Assembly: GCA_900542565.1 (NCBI GenBank)
Contig: UQOC01000005.1
Location: 5,387-69,386, forward strand
From: an uncultured Eubacteriales bacterium
Lineage (GTDB): Bacteria > Bacillota > Clostridia > Peptostreptococcales > Anaerovoracaceae
DNA length: 64,000 bases
Direction: 5' to 3'
In this document: positions 32,102 to 42,435 of the stretch, in pieces
How positions within the stretch are numbered: position 1 is the first letter of the stretch
Layout of the letters: the number at the start of each line of letters is the position of its first letter
Made by a program: the position numbers and the translations under genes
The notes under the pieces: generated by a model
Told to the model about the DNA's origin: nothing
What the model saw: the letters and a program-made list of their open reading frames with translations, nothing else
Database searches by the model: none

Positions 32102-33196
32102 TTATTCTTGATATATTCTCGGCGGCCTTGCCATTATACGAGCCACTATCTCATTTTTGTTGGTCCCTGCCAGAGCTGCAGCCTCGGCTATGGTCATGGT
32201 ATTGTTTTCTCCGTCACCGTATATGACAGCCGTATCTCCTTCCTGGGCATCGGGTACTCCTGACAGATCGACCATGCACTGATCCATGCAGATCACGCCG
32301 ATTATCGGGCATTTGACCCCTCTGATGGTCACATATCCTTTATCCCTCATATTTCTCGGATATCCGTCAGAATATCCGAAAGGCAGAGTCCCGATGACCG
32401 TATCCTCCGGAGCCCTCCACAAATAGTCATAGCCGACCCCTTCGCCTTTTTTGACATGATGTATCTGAGATATCCTGCTTTCAAATGTCATACATGTTTT
32501 TACATCAAGGTGACCTTTGGAAAAGCCCTTCAGTCCATAGATGAGCGCTCCCGGCCTGACCATGTTCATTCTGTACTGAGGATAGTCCACCAGTGAAATG
32601 CTGTCTGCTATGTGCTTGTATCTGAACTTGCAGCCACGGCGCTCCAGCTTTTCTATCATGTCTGTGAACAGGCTGTACTGTTTTTCGTCCTCTTCTTCGC
32701 TTGTCAGGGCAAGATGAGAAAATATCCCCTCCACCTCCAGGCCAGGCAGGCTGTACATCTGGTAAAGTTCTTCTTCATCATATACTCCAAGCCGGTGGAA
32801 TCCCGTATCTACTTTAAGATGTACCTTTGCTTTTTTCCCGGCTTTTGCAGCCGCCTCGCCAAGAGCTTTTGCCTGTCTGAGATTTACGACTGCCTGGGTT
32901 ATATCATTCTCGACGACAATGCTGCAAAGTCTCTCCGGAGTATGGCCCAATATGAACACCGGATAATCCGGATAATGTTCTTTAAGTTCAAGGGCTTCGG
33001 TCAGGGTTGCCACCGCAAGATACGCTGCCCCCTCTTCCATAAGTGCCGGTGCTATGCCCACAGCCCCATGGCCGTAGCCGTTTGCTTTTACCACCGGCAT
33101 TATGGCCACATCGCTGCCGCATGATCCGGCTATAAGCCTCATATTCTCTCTGATGGCGCCCAGATCCACTTTTACCACCGTATCTCTCATTATCAT
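32102..33196 (-). CDS. alr: Alanine racemase
   Basis: A 364-residue PLP enzyme interconverting L- and D-Ala for peptidoglycan. The PLP-binding lysine is in MPVVKANGYGHGA near residue 37, the KVDTGFHRLG strand follows, and the catalytic Tyr region is VGYDYLWRAPEDTVIGTLPFGYSDG. MNMVRPGALIYG and the C-terminal ICMDQCMVDLSG are typical. I chose the ATG at 33196; AAAGGAG lies about 10 nt upstream. It starts 1 nt after the stop of the M20 gene. Whether this is the anabolic or a second, catabolic racemase cannot be told here. Confidence 0.95.
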   Translation of the reverse strand: MIMRDTVVKVDLGAIRENMRLIAGSCGSDVAIMPVVKANGYGHGAVGIAPALMEEGAAYLAVATLTEALELKEHYPDYPVFILGHTPERLCSIVVENDITQAVVNLRQAKALGEAAAKAGKKAKVHLKVDTGFHRLGVYDEEELYQMYSLPGLEVEGIFSHLALTSEEEDEKQYSLFTDMIEKLERRGCKFRYKHIADSISLVDYPQYRMNMVRPGALIYGLKGFSKGHLDVKTCMTFESRISQIHHVKKGEGVGYDYLWRAPEDTVIGTLPFGYSDGYPRNMRDKGYVTIRGVKCPIIGVICMDQCMVDLSGVPDAQEGDTAVIYGDGENNTMTIAEAAALAGTNKNEIVARIMARPPRIYQE

Positions 33197-33197
33197 A

Positions 33198-34418
33198 TCA
33201 TTTTTTCTCCTTTTCAAGCAGATGCAAAACTCCCAGTACTTCCATGAGCATGGCGTACTTCATGGATGTTTCATCGGGATTGAAATATTCGCTGTGTATC
33301 TTCTGGATATGGGCTTCTTTGCCCGAATCCGTTCCCACATTGAAATACAGCCCGTCGCACATCCTGGAAAAGAAAGAGAAGTCATCGGCTCCCAGACTTG
33401 GCTCTTCCATAAAATATATCTTATCCCTGCCGAACAATTCTGTCCCGATGGCCGAAAGATCGTCACATATCTCTGTACTGTTTATCAGGGCCGGGTATCC
33501 GTCGCTGAGGGTCATATGCAGTTTTGCGCCATAAGCCTGGCATATCCCTTCTGCTACGGTACGGACCCTGTTTTTCAGTGTATCCATTGTATCAGGGTCA
33601 AGAGCCCTCAATGTGCCGGACATTTTCACATCTCCAGCTACGATGTTTTCCTTGGTACCGCCATTGAACTGCCCGATGGTGATGATCCCCGGATCTGTAG
33701 GTGAAAGATTGCGGCTTATTATGCTCTGGAGAGCCGTAACTATCTGGGCTCCGGCAAGGATGGCATCTATCCCGCCTTCCGGATGGGCGCCGTGGCATGA
33801 TACCCCTTCCACTTCCATCTGGATATCGCATGTGGCCGCATTCATCTTTCCGCGGCAGAACTCCATGGCTCCGGCAGGCAGATAAGGCGCCACATGAAAA
33901 GCTATGACTGCTCCCGTGTCAGGATCTTTCATGCAGCCATCTTCTATCATCCGGGCTGCTCCGCCGACAGTCTCTTCGGCAGGCTGGAAGAAGAGCTTGA
34001 CTGAACCGTAAAACCTGTCTTCCAGTCTTTTGAGTATCTTTGCAGTTCCCAGCAGGCACGCCATGTGGATATCGTGTCCGCAGGCATGCATTATGCCGTG
34101 GTTTTCTGACTTGAAGGGGCTTTCAACAGCTTCCTCTATGGGCAAGGCATCCATATCTGCCCTTATGGCTACCGCTTCATATCGGCGTCCGGCGGGCGCA
34201 TGCAATTTTCCGTCTATCCTGCCCACAATGCCGTGGCCTCCTATGTTGTCCCTGTACTCTATTCCCCATTGGCTGAGATACCGGCAGATCATCCGTGCCG
34301 TCCTTTCTTCGTGTTCTGACAGTTCCGGATGCCTGTGAAAATCTCTCCTGATGCTGATGATCTCAGGAAATATTTCATCGACCAGTGTCCTTACTTCATC
34401 TTTTAGCTGATTATACAT
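33198..34418 (-). CDS. M20 family amidohydrolase/peptidase
   Basis: A 406-residue dinuclear metal hydrolase of the M20D (hippurate hydrolase, N-acyl-L-amino-acid amidohydrolase) type. Motifs are RDFHRHPELSEHEERTA, the first metal site in IRADMDALPIEE, HACGHDIHMACLLG, LFFQPAEETVGGAARMI and the C-terminal EEPSLGADDFSFF. A lid/dimerisation domain has GVSCHGAHPEGGIDAI. AGGAGG precedes the ATG at 34418. A substrate such as an N-acylated amino acid or a diaminopimelate derivative is possible. It is probably cotranscribed with alr and the M55 gene. Confidence 0.9.
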   Translation of the reverse strand: MYNQLKDEVRTLVDEIFPEIISIRRDFHRHPELSEHEERTARMICRYLSQWGIEYRDNIGGHGIVGRIDGKLHAPAGRRYEAVAIRADMDALPIEEAVESPFKSENHGIMHACGHDIHMACLLGTAKILKRLEDRFYGSVKLFFQPAEETVGGAARMIEDGCMKDPDTGAVIAFHVAPYLPAGAMEFCRGKMNAATCDIQMEVEGVSCHGAHPEGGIDAILAGAQIVTALQSIISRNLSPTDPGIITIGQFNGGTKENIVAGDVKMSGTLRALDPDTMDTLKNRVRTVAEGICQAYGAKLHMTLSDGYPALINSTEICDDLSAIGTELFGRDKIYFMEEPSLGADDFSFFSRMCDGLYFNVGTDSGKEAHIQKIHSEYFNPDETSMKYAMLMEVLGVLHLLEKEKK

Positions 34419-34434
34419 TTTCCCTCCTGTGTAT

Positions 34435-35835
34435 TTAAACATCCTCACGCATCCCGCCGCCGCACTTTCCTCTGAAAGCTGACAGAAAAACCGCCATGAC
34501 GCAAAGGACGATAAACACATAAAATGATGTCCTGACCGTCAGTATCAGATCAGGTATCTGAGCTTCTTCCATCGGAAGATCGCCCAGTATCATGCCCATG
34601 ACAACGCTGACGATACCCATGCTTGCTGACTGGCCGTAGGTCCTCATGGTTGCCACTATGGAATTGGCTATGCCATAGTCTTCCTCTCTGACTCTTTCCA
34701 TTATAGCATTTGTATTGGGAGCAGAAAAGACTGCAAATCCAAACCCGGCCGTCATAAGGGCGGATACGGCGAACCACAGTCCTGTATCTTCATCGATAAA
34801 AGAAAACATGGCAAGGGCTGCAACGCAGATCATCATTCCTGCTGTAGCGATCTTGTGGGGACGCACCTTGTCGGAAAGTTTTCCCATGACCGGAGAAAAT
34901 ACCGCCTGGATCAGCGGCATACATATCAGTATAAGGCCGGCATCCTGCGATGTGAAACCCATTACCACCTGCAGATATATGCTCATCAGATAACTTATGG
35001 CAAAAGTCGCTCCGTAATTGAGCAGCGCCGCCAGATTTGAGAAAGAAAAAGCAATATCTTCCCTGAACATTTCCACCCGTATGAGGGGCTGCTTCCTTCC
35101 TTTCTCATACAAAAAGAAGCCTGCGCCTGCTCCGATGCCTGCGGCAAAGGCCGCCCATGCCCATATTCCTTCAGAAAGATTGCTGAGCCCATACAGGCTC
35201 ATGCCGATGGCACATATATAAAGTATGTTTCCTGAAATATCAAATGATATGCTGTCCTCCGCCTGCCTGTCATTGGGTATATGCCTGCGGCTTGCCAAAA
35301 ATGCGGCAGCCGATACAAGAAATGCTGCTGCAAAAATAGAGCGCCAGCCCACATAATGGTTTAAAAATCCTCCTGCCACCGGTCCTGCTGACAGCCCCAC
35401 ATAAGTCGCTGCCGTAGAAAGCCCCAGGACTCTTCCTCTCTGGCTGGCAGGATAAACGCTTATCAGTATGGCGTTGTTGGTAGCAAAGATCATGGCGGCG
35501 GCAGCCCCCTGGAGTACACGGAGTATCATCATCACCAGGATATCCGGTGAAAACATGCAGACCAGTGATGCAGCTCCGAAACACACCACTCCTGTGAGAA
35601 ATATCCTTCTTCGTCCGGTTATATCGGATATGCGTCCAAAAGGCACGCTAAGGGCAGCAACCGCAATGGTATAGGATGTTACGACCCAGCCTACCAGCGC
35701 ACCGCCGACCTGAAACTCCGTTTCAATAGCAGGGATCGACATGTTCAGTGAACTTCCCATAAATGTAGTGATAAAGGCAGTTATCATGGCCGCCCGCAAG
35801 ACTGCCCCGTTTTGTTTATCTGTGACTGTACTCAA
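34435..35835 (-). CDS. MFS transporter, DHA2-like drug/metabolite exporter
   Basis: A 466-residue integral membrane protein with about 14 predicted hydrophobic segments. The first is FITTFMGSSLNMSIPAIE, characteristic of DHA2 exporters, and motif A follows helix 2 (FGRISDITGRRR). Motif C-like TAATYVGLSAGPVAGGFL and a second MGKLSDKVRPHK mark the two halves. I chose the TTG at 35835 because GGAGG lies 9 nt upstream; earlier ATGs in the frame lack a site. It is followed 16 bp later by the M20 gene, so export of a peptide, amino acid or drug linked to that unit is conceivable. Confidence 0.85.
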   Translation of the reverse strand: MSTVTDKQNGAVLRAAMITAFITTFMGSSLNMSIPAIETEFQVGGALVGWVVTSYTIAVAALSVPFGRISDITGRRRIFLTGVVCFGAASLVCMFSPDILVMMILRVLQGAAAAMIFATNNAILISVYPASQRGRVLGLSTAATYVGLSAGPVAGGFLNHYVGWRSIFAAAFLVSAAAFLASRRHIPNDRQAEDSISFDISGNILYICAIGMSLYGLSNLSEGIWAWAAFAAGIGAGAGFFLYEKGRKQPLIRVEMFREDIAFSFSNLAALLNYGATFAISYLMSIYLQVVMGFTSQDAGLILICMPLIQAVFSPVMGKLSDKVRPHKIATAGMMICVAALAMFSFIDEDTGLWFAVSALMTAGFGFAVFSAPNTNAIMERVREEDYGIANSIVATMRTYGQSASMGIVSVVMGMILGDLPMEEAQIPDLILTVRTSFYVFIVLCVMAVFLSAFRGKCGGGMREDV

Positions 35836-35929
35836 TGACCTTTGCCTCCGCTGTCCATATATCATCAGTATATAGCAAATGGTCTCTTTCCGCAATATGT
35901 GCCGGTAATGAAGGATATGTCCTGCCATG

Positions 35930-35961
35930 ATAAAAATAGCCGACCGGTTTCCCGATCAGCC
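35930..35961 (-). terminator. Terminator at the end of the rimP-ribF operon
   Basis: On the minus strand GGCTGATCGG-GAAA-CCGGTCGGC pairs with two G-U wobbles and is followed by TATTTTTATC, 18 bp after the ribF stop. Confidence 0.7.
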
Positions 35962-35979
35962 ATTATCTGCACAATATGA

Positions 35980-36903
35980 CTATATCCCGTGATATTCTTT
36001 GGCCTGCCGGCAGTCTCTGGCTATCTGGGCCGAAAGCTCGTCTACGCTGTCGAATTTGACTTCGTCTCTTGTCATTTTCAGGAACTCTATCTTTATATGT
36101 TTGCCGTACAGTTCTTTGTTAAAGTTAAAGATATGAGTCTCCATGTTTTTTTTATATGTCCCTACGGTCGGCTTTACGCCCACATTGGTGACGCTTGGAT
36201 ATTTTATCCCGTTATATATGCAGTAGGTTATATACACTCCGTTGGGCGGGGTCACCATTGTCTCGTCTATCATTATATTGGAAGTTGGAAAGCCCAGCTT
36301 CTTGCCCAGCCGGTTGCCTACGACCACCTCACCGCCGATGTCGTAGTTCCTGCCCAGGTATTTGGCACATTCGTCCACATCTCCTGACCTGATAAGGCTC
36401 CTTATCAGGGTTGAGCTCACCACCTCGCCGTCTATGATCACCGGCTCGATGACATTGACCCTTATGCCAAGCCTCTTGCCCTCTTCCCGGAGAAGCTTGA
36501 TATTGCCTGCCGCCTTATAGCCGAACCTGTAGTTGAACCCGCAGAAAGTCTCGGCAGCCATGAGCTTTCCGTATAGAAGTTTCCGGATAAAGTCCACCGG
36601 ATCCATGGTCTGGATCTCCTTGGTGAATTTTATGTTAAAAAGATAGTCTACGCCCAGCTTCTCAATAAGGGCGATCTTTTCTTCCTGATATATTATGTTT
36701 TTTACTTCTTTGTTTCCCGGCAGCATGCTCTTGGGATGGTTGGAAAAGGTAAACACGGCGCTCTTTATGCCGTGGCGCTGGGCTGCCCTTACCGCCTTGT
36801 TTATGAGCTGCTGGTGTCCCTTGTGCACTCCGTCGAAATTCCCCAGGGCCACGGCGCAGGGCTGTATGTCATTTATCTCATCTAAAGAATTAAAGATCTT
36901 CAA
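35980..36903 (-). CDS. ribF: Bifunctional riboflavin kinase/FAD synthetase
   Basis: A 307-residue enzyme making FMN and FAD. The N-terminal FMN adenylyltransferase domain has VALGNFDGVHKGHQQLI and TFSNHPKSMLPG, then GFNYRFGYKAAG and VSSTLIRSLI. The C-terminal riboflavin kinase domain has VVVGNRLGKKLGFPTSNI and GVYITYC, then TVGTYKKNMETHIFNF. The start is a TTG whose last two bases form part of the truB TGA stop, with AGAGGTG upstream. It is the last gene of the rimP-to-ribF operon. Confidence 0.96.
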   Translation of the reverse strand: MKIFNSLDEINDIQPCAVALGNFDGVHKGHQQLINKAVRAAQRHGIKSAVFTFSNHPKSMLPGNKEVKNIIYQEEKIALIEKLGVDYLFNIKFTKEIQTMDPVDFIRKLLYGKLMAAETFCGFNYRFGYKAAGNIKLLREEGKRLGIRVNVIEPVIIDGEVVSSTLIRSLIRSGDVDECAKYLGRNYDIGGEVVVGNRLGKKLGFPTSNIMIDETMVTPPNGVYITYCIYNGIKYPSVTNVGVKPTVGTYKKNMETHIFNFNKELYGKHIKIEFLKMTRDEVKFDSVDELSAQIARDCRQAKEYHGI

Positions 36904-37868
36904 ATAATATCACCTCTCGATAATACCTTGTCTGCCGCAAATTTTCTGTACTTTTTGTCGAAAAAAGCTACTCCCAGAAATATCTTTCCCTGTCTTGATC
37001 TCTGATAGACATTGTATGCAGCAGCATACTCATCTCTCATGGGCAGGGCCGGTCTTTTGCGGCTGAATTCCGGCTGTTTTTCCACCCGGCAGATGTCCGG
37101 CGGCAGGTGCCTGCCGTTGACGAAGAGTTTTGCCCCTTCTCTGTCTACGGTGATCTGTCCGAAGTGTACCAGCGGAAAATCAGGTCCTGTCATGGCCTCC
37201 CATACCTGCTCCGGCTCCATTTCCTTTATCTTATCAAGGGCTATGGCGTCCTCTGCCCTGAAAGCGCCGCTTGCAGTCCTTTCCAGAGCGGACATGACGG
37301 CTCCGCAGCCCAGGGCCAGTCCTGCGTCCTGGCATATGGTCCTTATATATGTACCCTTCGAGCAGCAGACGGAAAAGTCTACCTGGCTGTTGGGCAGGTC
37401 GACCTTTTCTACGGTCAGGTCAGCTATATGGACCTTGCGGGTCTTTACCTGGACTTCTTTGCCCTCTCTGGCGTATTCATAAAGTCTCCTGCCATTTACA
37501 CGGACGGCGCTGTACATGGGCGGCTTCTGGTCGATAACGCCTCTGAAAGGTTCAAAGGCCCTAATCACATCTTCTTCACCAATGCCGTCTGCGGGCCTTT
37601 CTTCTATGACCTGTCCCCATATATCCTGGGTATCGGTCATCTTGCCCAGGATCATGGAACATCTGTAGGTCTTATAGTCCAAATCGAGATATTCGGTTAT
37701 CCTGGCCGCCTGTCCTGCGCAGATGGGCAGGACGCCGGTGGCCATCGGGTCTAAAGTGCCCGTGTGGCCTACCCTCTTTATTCCCAGTTTTCTTCTGATG
37801 ACCGCCACCACATCGTGGGAAGTCATACCGGCCGGTTTATATATGTTCAGTATTCCTGTATCATTCAT
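36900..37868 (-). CDS. truB: tRNA pseudouridine(55) synthase
   Basis: A 322-residue enzyme. It begins MNDTGILNIYKPAGMTSHDVV; the catalytic Asp lies in RVGHTGTLDPMATGVLPIC. YRCSMILGKMTDTQDIWG and PPMYSAVRVNGRRLYEYAREG are typical, and the C-terminal extension is slightly longer than in short bacterial TruB. I chose the ATG at 37868, which overlaps the nrnA stop; a TTG 18 nt upstream is in frame. The operon position between nrnA and ribF is conserved in Firmicutes. Confidence 0.96.
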   Translation of the reverse strand: MNDTGILNIYKPAGMTSHDVVAVIRRKLGIKRVGHTGTLDPMATGVLPICAGQAARITEYLDLDYKTYRCSMILGKMTDTQDIWGQVIEERPADGIGEEDVIRAFEPFRGVIDQKPPMYSAVRVNGRRLYEYAREGKEVQVKTRKVHIADLTVEKVDLPNSQVDFSVCCSKGTYIRTICQDAGLALGCGAVMSALERTASGAFRAEDAIALDKIKEMEPEQVWEAMTGPDFPLVHFGQITVDREGAKLFVNGRHLPPDICRVEKQPEFSRKRPALPMRDEYAAAYNVYQRSRQGKIFLGVAFFDKKYRKFAADKVLSRGDII

Positions 37869-38844
37869 CAGTTTCAAGTCTTTCAATGGCTTTTAGTATT
37901 TCTTTTTCTACCATGGCCTCAGCTCGTGCCATAGGCGCTTTTATGGTGCAGCCTGCGGCTTTGAGATGTCCGCCGCCGCCGAGGTTTGCTGCGATCTCGG
38001 CCACATTGCCCAGCCTTTTGGCCCTGAAACTCACCCTGATATTTTCCGGGCCGTATTCCTTGAGTACAGCCGCAAATTCCACTCCGCTCATGGATCTGAG
38101 GTCCTGAGCCAGACCTTCGCTTTCATCCATCTTGGCCCCCGTATCAGCTAAAAGCTTCTGCGTTACTGATACCAGCGCGCCTTTTCCGCCGCCGATGAGC
38201 CTGAGGGTCTCCATGGCGCCGGCATGCATGCGTATCTTTTCCACCCGGACATTTTCGTAGATCTCCACGCTGACCTTGTTGAAATCGCATCCCCAGTCGT
38301 AAAGCTCCGCCACGATCTGATGGCTCTTTTTCTGGGTGTTGGAATAGGTAAAATCCCCCGTATCTGTGGTTATGGCTGCATATATGGCTTCTCCTGCGGC
38401 CGGGTCCGGCTCTGCGCCCAGCTCTTTGAGCAGCTGGTATATGATCTGGCCTGTGGCGGCCTCGGCCGGATCCACATAGTTATAGTCGCAGAAATATTTT
38501 TCTGTCATATGGTGGTCTACGCATATGGTAGTCCCGGCAGAAAGAAATTTTCCGGCCCGCCCCGGAAATCTTCCCGTATCTCCGCAGTCCACGCAGATAC
38601 ATATATCCGGGTCTTTTATCTCATCCATATCCCAGGTGCAGAAATTTCTGTCCAAAAAGCGCAGATTTGCCGGAATCTCGTCTTCCAGCAATATCCACGC
38701 ATTCTTGTCTTGTTTTCTCAGGGCTCCGCAAAGGGCGGCGCAGGAGCCGAGAGCGTCCCCGTCCAGATTCACATGGGGAAATATCAATATGCTCTCTGCC
38801 TTGCTGAGGACTTTTGCAATGGTTTTGATCGAATCGTTTTTCAT
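37861..38844 (-). CDS. nrnA: Bifunctional oligoribonuclease and PAP phosphatase NrnA
   Basis: A 327-residue DHH-DHHA1 phosphoesterase degrading nanoRNAs and hydrolysing 3'-phosphoadenosine 5'-phosphate. The DHH domain has ILIFPHVNLDGDALGS, ICICVDCGDTGRF, CVDHHMTEKYF and ITTDTGDFTYSN. The DHHA1 domain ends LGGGGHLKAAGCTI. It starts 3 nt after the rbfA stop with no clear ribosome binding site, so translation is likely coupled. Confidence 0.94.
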   Translation of the reverse strand: MKNDSIKTIAKVLSKAESILIFPHVNLDGDALGSCAALCGALRKQDKNAWILLEDEIPANLRFLDRNFCTWDMDEIKDPDICICVDCGDTGRFPGRAGKFLSAGTTICVDHHMTEKYFCDYNYVDPAEAATGQIIYQLLKELGAEPDPAAGEAIYAAITTDTGDFTYSNTQKKSHQIVAELYDWGCDFNKVSVEIYENVRVEKIRMHAGAMETLRLIGGGKGALVSVTQKLLADTGAKMDESEGLAQDLRSMSGVEFAAVLKEYGPENIRVSFRAKRLGNVAEIAANLGGGGHLKAAGCTIKAPMARAEAMVEKEILKAIERLETDE

Positions 38845-38847
38845 ACT

Positions 38848-39264
38848 TTATTTTGCGGGATCTTCTCCGCCCTCGTCTTCGTCTTTCTGATAGCTGTCAA
38901 AATCCATGGAATCCAGGATCTTGTCGATATGCTCGCCGTATTCCATGGAATGGTCCATCTTGAAAATAAGCTGCGGGGTCCGGCGCATGCGTACCTGCTT
39001 GCCTATTTCGTTCCTCATGAGTCCGGAGGCGCTGGCAAGTCCTGCCAGTATCTCCTTTTCATGGGCTTCTTTTTCTTCAGGACTCTTGCTCATGTCGAGA
39101 GTTGAAACATAGCATGTGGCATAGCTGCCGTCAGCGGTCACTTCCACTCCCGATATGCTTATCATAGATGACAGCCTCGGATCTTTTATCTGGTGGAGGA
39201 GCATGCCGCTTATTACCTTGCGTATCTCCTCACCGAGTCTTCCTTGTCTGTATCCTTTTCCCAT
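38848..39264 (-). CDS. rbfA: Ribosome-binding factor A
   Basis: A 138-residue KH-fold factor for 30S maturation. It begins MGKGYRQGRLGEEIRKVISG, then LLHQIKDPRLSSMISISGVEVTADGS and the C-terminal RMRRTPQLIFKMDHSMEYGEHIDKIL. AAAGGAAG precedes the ATG at 39264; a further in-frame start at 39288 is less likely. The acidic tail DEDEGGEDPAK is probably disordered. It lies directly downstream of infB as in most bacteria. Confidence 0.95.
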   Translation of the reverse strand: MGKGYRQGRLGEEIRKVISGMLLHQIKDPRLSSMISISGVEVTADGSYATCYVSTLDMSKSPEEKEAHEKEILAGLASASGLMRNEIGKQVRMRRTPQLIFKMDHSMEYGEHIDKILDSMDFDSYQKDEDEGGEDPAK

Positions 39265-39300
39265 AAGTCTTCCTTTCGCCGTTCCCACGGAGGAGGCCGC

Positions 39301-42102
39301 TTATTTGCGTTCTACCTCTACCATATGGAAACACTCTATGACATCGCCGATCTTGATGTCGTTATAGTTTTCTATGCCGATACCGCATTCATATCCCTGG
39401 TTGACTTCTTTGACATCGTCTTTGAACCTCCTCAGAGATGAGATCTGGCCTTCGTGGATGACTATGCCGTCTCTTACCAGTCTGATCTCGGCATTGCGGA
39501 TGACTTTGCCTTCCTGTACATAGGCTCCTGCCACAGTGCCCACATTAGGCACTTTGAAGGTTTCTCTGACCTCGACTTTTCCGAGGACTTCTTCCTTGTA
39601 AACAGGATCCAGCATACCCTTCATGGCGTCTTCCACATCGTTGATTATGTCGTATATTACCCTGTAGAGCCTGATCTGTATCTTTTCTCTCTCGGCGAAG
39701 TTCTGTACGGCCGTGGTAGGTCTTACATTGAAGCCGATGATAACAGATCCGGTGGTGCCTGCCAGCATAACATCCGACTCAGTTATCGTGCCCACTCCTG
39801 TGTGGATTATCTTAACATGGACATTTTCGTTGTTGAGTTTTTCAAGAGAGGTCACGATAGCTCCGATGGAGCCCTGAACATCTCCCTTGATTATCAGGTT
39901 CAGGTCTTTTACTTCGCCTTCCTGGATCTGGCTGAACAGCTGCTCCAGAGTGGTGCTGGCGTTCCTTGCCAGTATCTCTTCTCTCAGCTTGGCTTTTCTG
40001 TTTTCAGCGATCTCTCTGGCGATCTTGTCTTCCTTGACGGCGTGGAATTCGTCTCCTGCCTCAGGAACATCGTTGAGACCGAGGATTTCTACTGCTGTAG
40101 CAGGTCCGGCCTTCTTGATGGTATCGCCTTTGTAGTTGGTCATCAGCCTTATCTTGCCTGAACATGTTCCGGCAACTACGCTCATGCCTGTCTTGAGAGT
40201 ACCGTTGGTCACCAGCAGGGTAGCTACCGGTCCCTTGTTCTTGTCGAGCCTTGCTTCGATGACGGAGCCCATGGCCAGACGGTTAGGGTTGGCCTTGAGT
40301 TCCAGGACTTCGGCCTGGAGCAGTATCATCTCCAGCAGGTTTACGATGCCTTCTCCTGTCTTGGCCGATACAGGTACGGAGATCACATCTCCGCCCCAGT
40401 CTTCGACCAGTATGCCGTATTCGGTCAGGTCCTGCTTGACTCTGTCCGGATTGGCGCCCGGCTTATCTATCTTGTTGATGGCTACGATGATAGGAACTCC
40501 GGCTGCCTTGGCGTGGTTGATGGATTCAACGGTCTGCGGTTTGACCGAGTCGTCGGCGGCAACTACCAGTACGGCGATGTCGGTTATATGAGCTCCTCTG
40601 GCTCTCATGGCCGTGAATGCTTCGTGGCCCGGAGTGTCCAGGAATACGATCTTCTGGCCGTTGATGGTCACTTCGGAAGCACCGATGTGCTGGGTTATTC
40701 CGCCTGATTCTGAGGCCGTTACATTGGTCTTTCTGATGGCGTCCAGCAGGGAAGTCTTTCCGTGGTCAACATGGCCCATTACGGTGATGATCGGAGCTCT
40801 CGGCTTCAGGTCTTCTTCTCTGTCCTCGAAAGTCTCGATCCCTTCTTCTTCCTCGACTTCTTCGACCTTGGTGACGGCTACGCTTATGCCCAGCTCATCG
40901 GCCAGTATCATTATGGTGTCTTCGTCTATATTCTGGTTGATGTTGGCCATTATGCCCAGTCTCATCAGGGCCATGATGACCTGAGAGGTGGATACTCCTG
41001 TCTGTTCGCAGAAGCCTGCTACTGTGATAGGGGCGGTTATGGCTATAGTACCCGAAGGCAGTGTTTCCATTATATCTTCTTCCTCAACTGTCTGAGGCTT
41101 CTGTTTATTGTGTTTCTTTGGCCTTGACTGTTTTTCCAGTGAGCGCTCCTGTATCTTCTGTTTGTTCTTTTTGCCGCCGTTATCCAGTTTAGCGAATTTG
41201 TTTCTTTCCCTGTCCTGGTGCTGCATTTTTTCGGCACGCTTCTGGCTCTGTTTGTGAGCCATATCTCCGCCTGATGATGCAGGTCTTGAATCTCTCCTGT
41301 CCTGAGGGCGTGACGGTCTGTCTCTGTCCGGACGCTGCGGTCTGTCGCCGTCCCGTCTTTGAGGCCTTTCGCCTTCTCTTCTTGCTCCTCTGCGCTGATC
41401 GGAAGATCTGTCACCGTGGTTCCTGTCGCCTGCATTCCTGTCACCCTGAGGTCTGTCGCTGCGGCGTGAAGGAGCCGGCCTGTCGCTTTGCTGGTTCTTT
41501 TTCTCCGGCCTTCTTGCTGGCTGCTCCTTTGACCCCGATACAGGCTTAGATGATCTTTCTTCTCTTGGGACAGCTGCCGGAGCTGGCTTGACAGGCTCAG
41601 CCTTTGCGGTTTCCTCCTTTGATACTGCGGTTCCTGCAGCTTCGGCCTGTGCAGGTTCAGCTTTGGCAGTCTCCCCTTTTGCAGTTACCGTGCCGGCAGC
41701 CTGACCGGTTCTTGCATTTTCTGCCGGAGCCGGTTCCTGCTTTGCAGGTACGGCTTTGGCTTCTTCTGCATTGATGATCTGCGGCCCTGCGCCTTCAACC
41801 TTTGCAGGCTCTTTTGCTGTGCTGTCTCTTTCTGCTACTTCCTTGGGTACTACAGGCCTGCCTATCGGCATCCTGGTCCTTCCTTCTAATTCTTTATTTG
41901 CAACCGGTTTTCCCATAGGCGGCCTTTTGATGGTTTTGTCCTGAGGCTGTTGCTGTGGTCTTACCTGTTTCTGCTGATTCCTCACCTGTGGTTTTACCGC
42001 CGCTTTGACGGTCACTCTCGGTTGTTCTTCCTGCTGGCCTTCCGTTTTCTTGGGCGTTGCCCTTACAATTTTTGTTTCTTTTGTGTTGCTTTCCATAGCC
42101 AT
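39301..42102 (-). CDS. infB: Translation initiation factor IF-2
   Basis: A 933-residue GTPase placing initiator tRNA on the 30S subunit. The first about 350 residues are low-complexity: K/Q-rich start, A/K/E/P repeats, then R/D/G/P-rich blocks such as [20 protein letters not shown]. This is a common but long disordered extension. The IF2 N-domain begins at about 355 ([21 protein letters not shown]). The G domain has [17 protein letters not shown] [24 protein letters not shown] and NKID. The C-terminal domains end [19 protein letters not shown] precedes the start. Confidence 0.97.
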   Translation of the reverse strand: MAMESNTKETKIVRATPKKTEGQQEEQPRVTVKAAVKPQVRNQQKQVRPQQQPQDKTIKRPPMGKPVANKELEGRTRMPIGRPVVPKEVAERDSTAKEPAKVEGAGPQIINAEEAKAVPAKQEPAPAENARTGQAAGTVTAKGETAKAEPAQAEAAGTAVSKEETAKAEPVKPAPAAVPREERSSKPVSGSKEQPARRPEKKNQQSDRPAPSRRSDRPQGDRNAGDRNHGDRSSDQRRGARREGERPQRRDGDRPQRPDRDRPSRPQDRRDSRPASSGGDMAHKQSQKRAEKMQHQDRERNKFAKLDNGGKKNKQKIQERSLEKQSRPKKHNKQKPQTVEEEDIMETLPSGTIAITAPITVAGFCEQTGVSTSQVIMALMRLGIMANINQNIDEDTIMILADELGISVAVTKVEEVEEEEGIETFEDREEDLKPRAPIITVMGHVDHGKTSLLDAIRKTNVTASESGGITQHIGASEVTINGQKIVFLDTPGHEAFTAMRARGAHITDIAVLVVAADDSVKPQTVESINHAKAAGVPIIVAINKIDKPGANPDRVKQDLTEYGILVEDWGGDVISVPVSAKTGEGIVNLLEMILLQAEVLELKANPNRLAMGSVIEARLDKNKGPVATLLVTNGTLKTGMSVVAGTCSGKIRLMTNYKGDTIKKAGPATAVEILGLNDVPEAGDEFHAVKEDKIAREIAENRKAKLREEILARNASTTLEQLFSQIQEGEVKDLNLIIKGDVQGSIGAIVTSLEKLNNENVHVKIIHTGVGTITESDVMLAGTTGSVIIGFNVRPTTAVQNFAEREKIQIRLYRVIYDIINDVEDAMKGMLDPVYKEEVLGKVEVRETFKVPNVGTVAGAYVQEGKVIRNAEIRLVRDGIVIHEGQISSLRRFKDDVKEVNQGYECGIGIENYNDIKIGDVIECFHMVEVERK

Positions 42103-42114
42103 AGAACACCTCCT

Positions 42115-42435
42115 CTATAAAGATCCATGACGGATCGTCTCTGCTGATATCGCTTTTGCAAGATTCTCATCAGTTATACCGAAGACACCGCTGCCGGTCT
42201 TTCCCGCCGCATGGGACAGGCTTTCTTTGGTCCCGTACTGTATATACGGCACTCCTGCCCTTACTGCGGAAGCCATCAGTTTATCTGATGAGTTTTCCGA
42301 AAGGTCTTTGGCTAAGATCAGCAACTTGACCTTTCCTTTCTCTATCATATACAAACATGTGTTATATCCGTTTACCATGAGCCTGCCTCTGGCGGCAAGG
42401 CCAAGATATTTTAAGATTTTATCATTTATCTGCAT
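42115..42435 (-). CDS. L7Ae/L30e-family ribosomal protein (YlxQ)
   Basis: A 106-residue small RNA-binding protein of the L7Ae/L30e/S12e fold, equivalent to Bacillus YlxQ (RplGA). It contains KYLGLAARGRLMVNGYNTC, KVKLLILAKDLSENSS and VPYIQYGTKESLSHAAGKTGSGVFGITDE. Homologues bind kink-turn RNA. It overlaps ylxR by 14 bp and precedes infB, the standard position in Firmicutes. Confidence 0.93.
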   Translation of the reverse strand: MQINDKILKYLGLAARGRLMVNGYNTCLYMIEKGKVKLLILAKDLSENSSDKLMASAVRAGVPYIQYGTKESLSHAAGKTGSGVFGITDENLAKAISAETIRHGSL

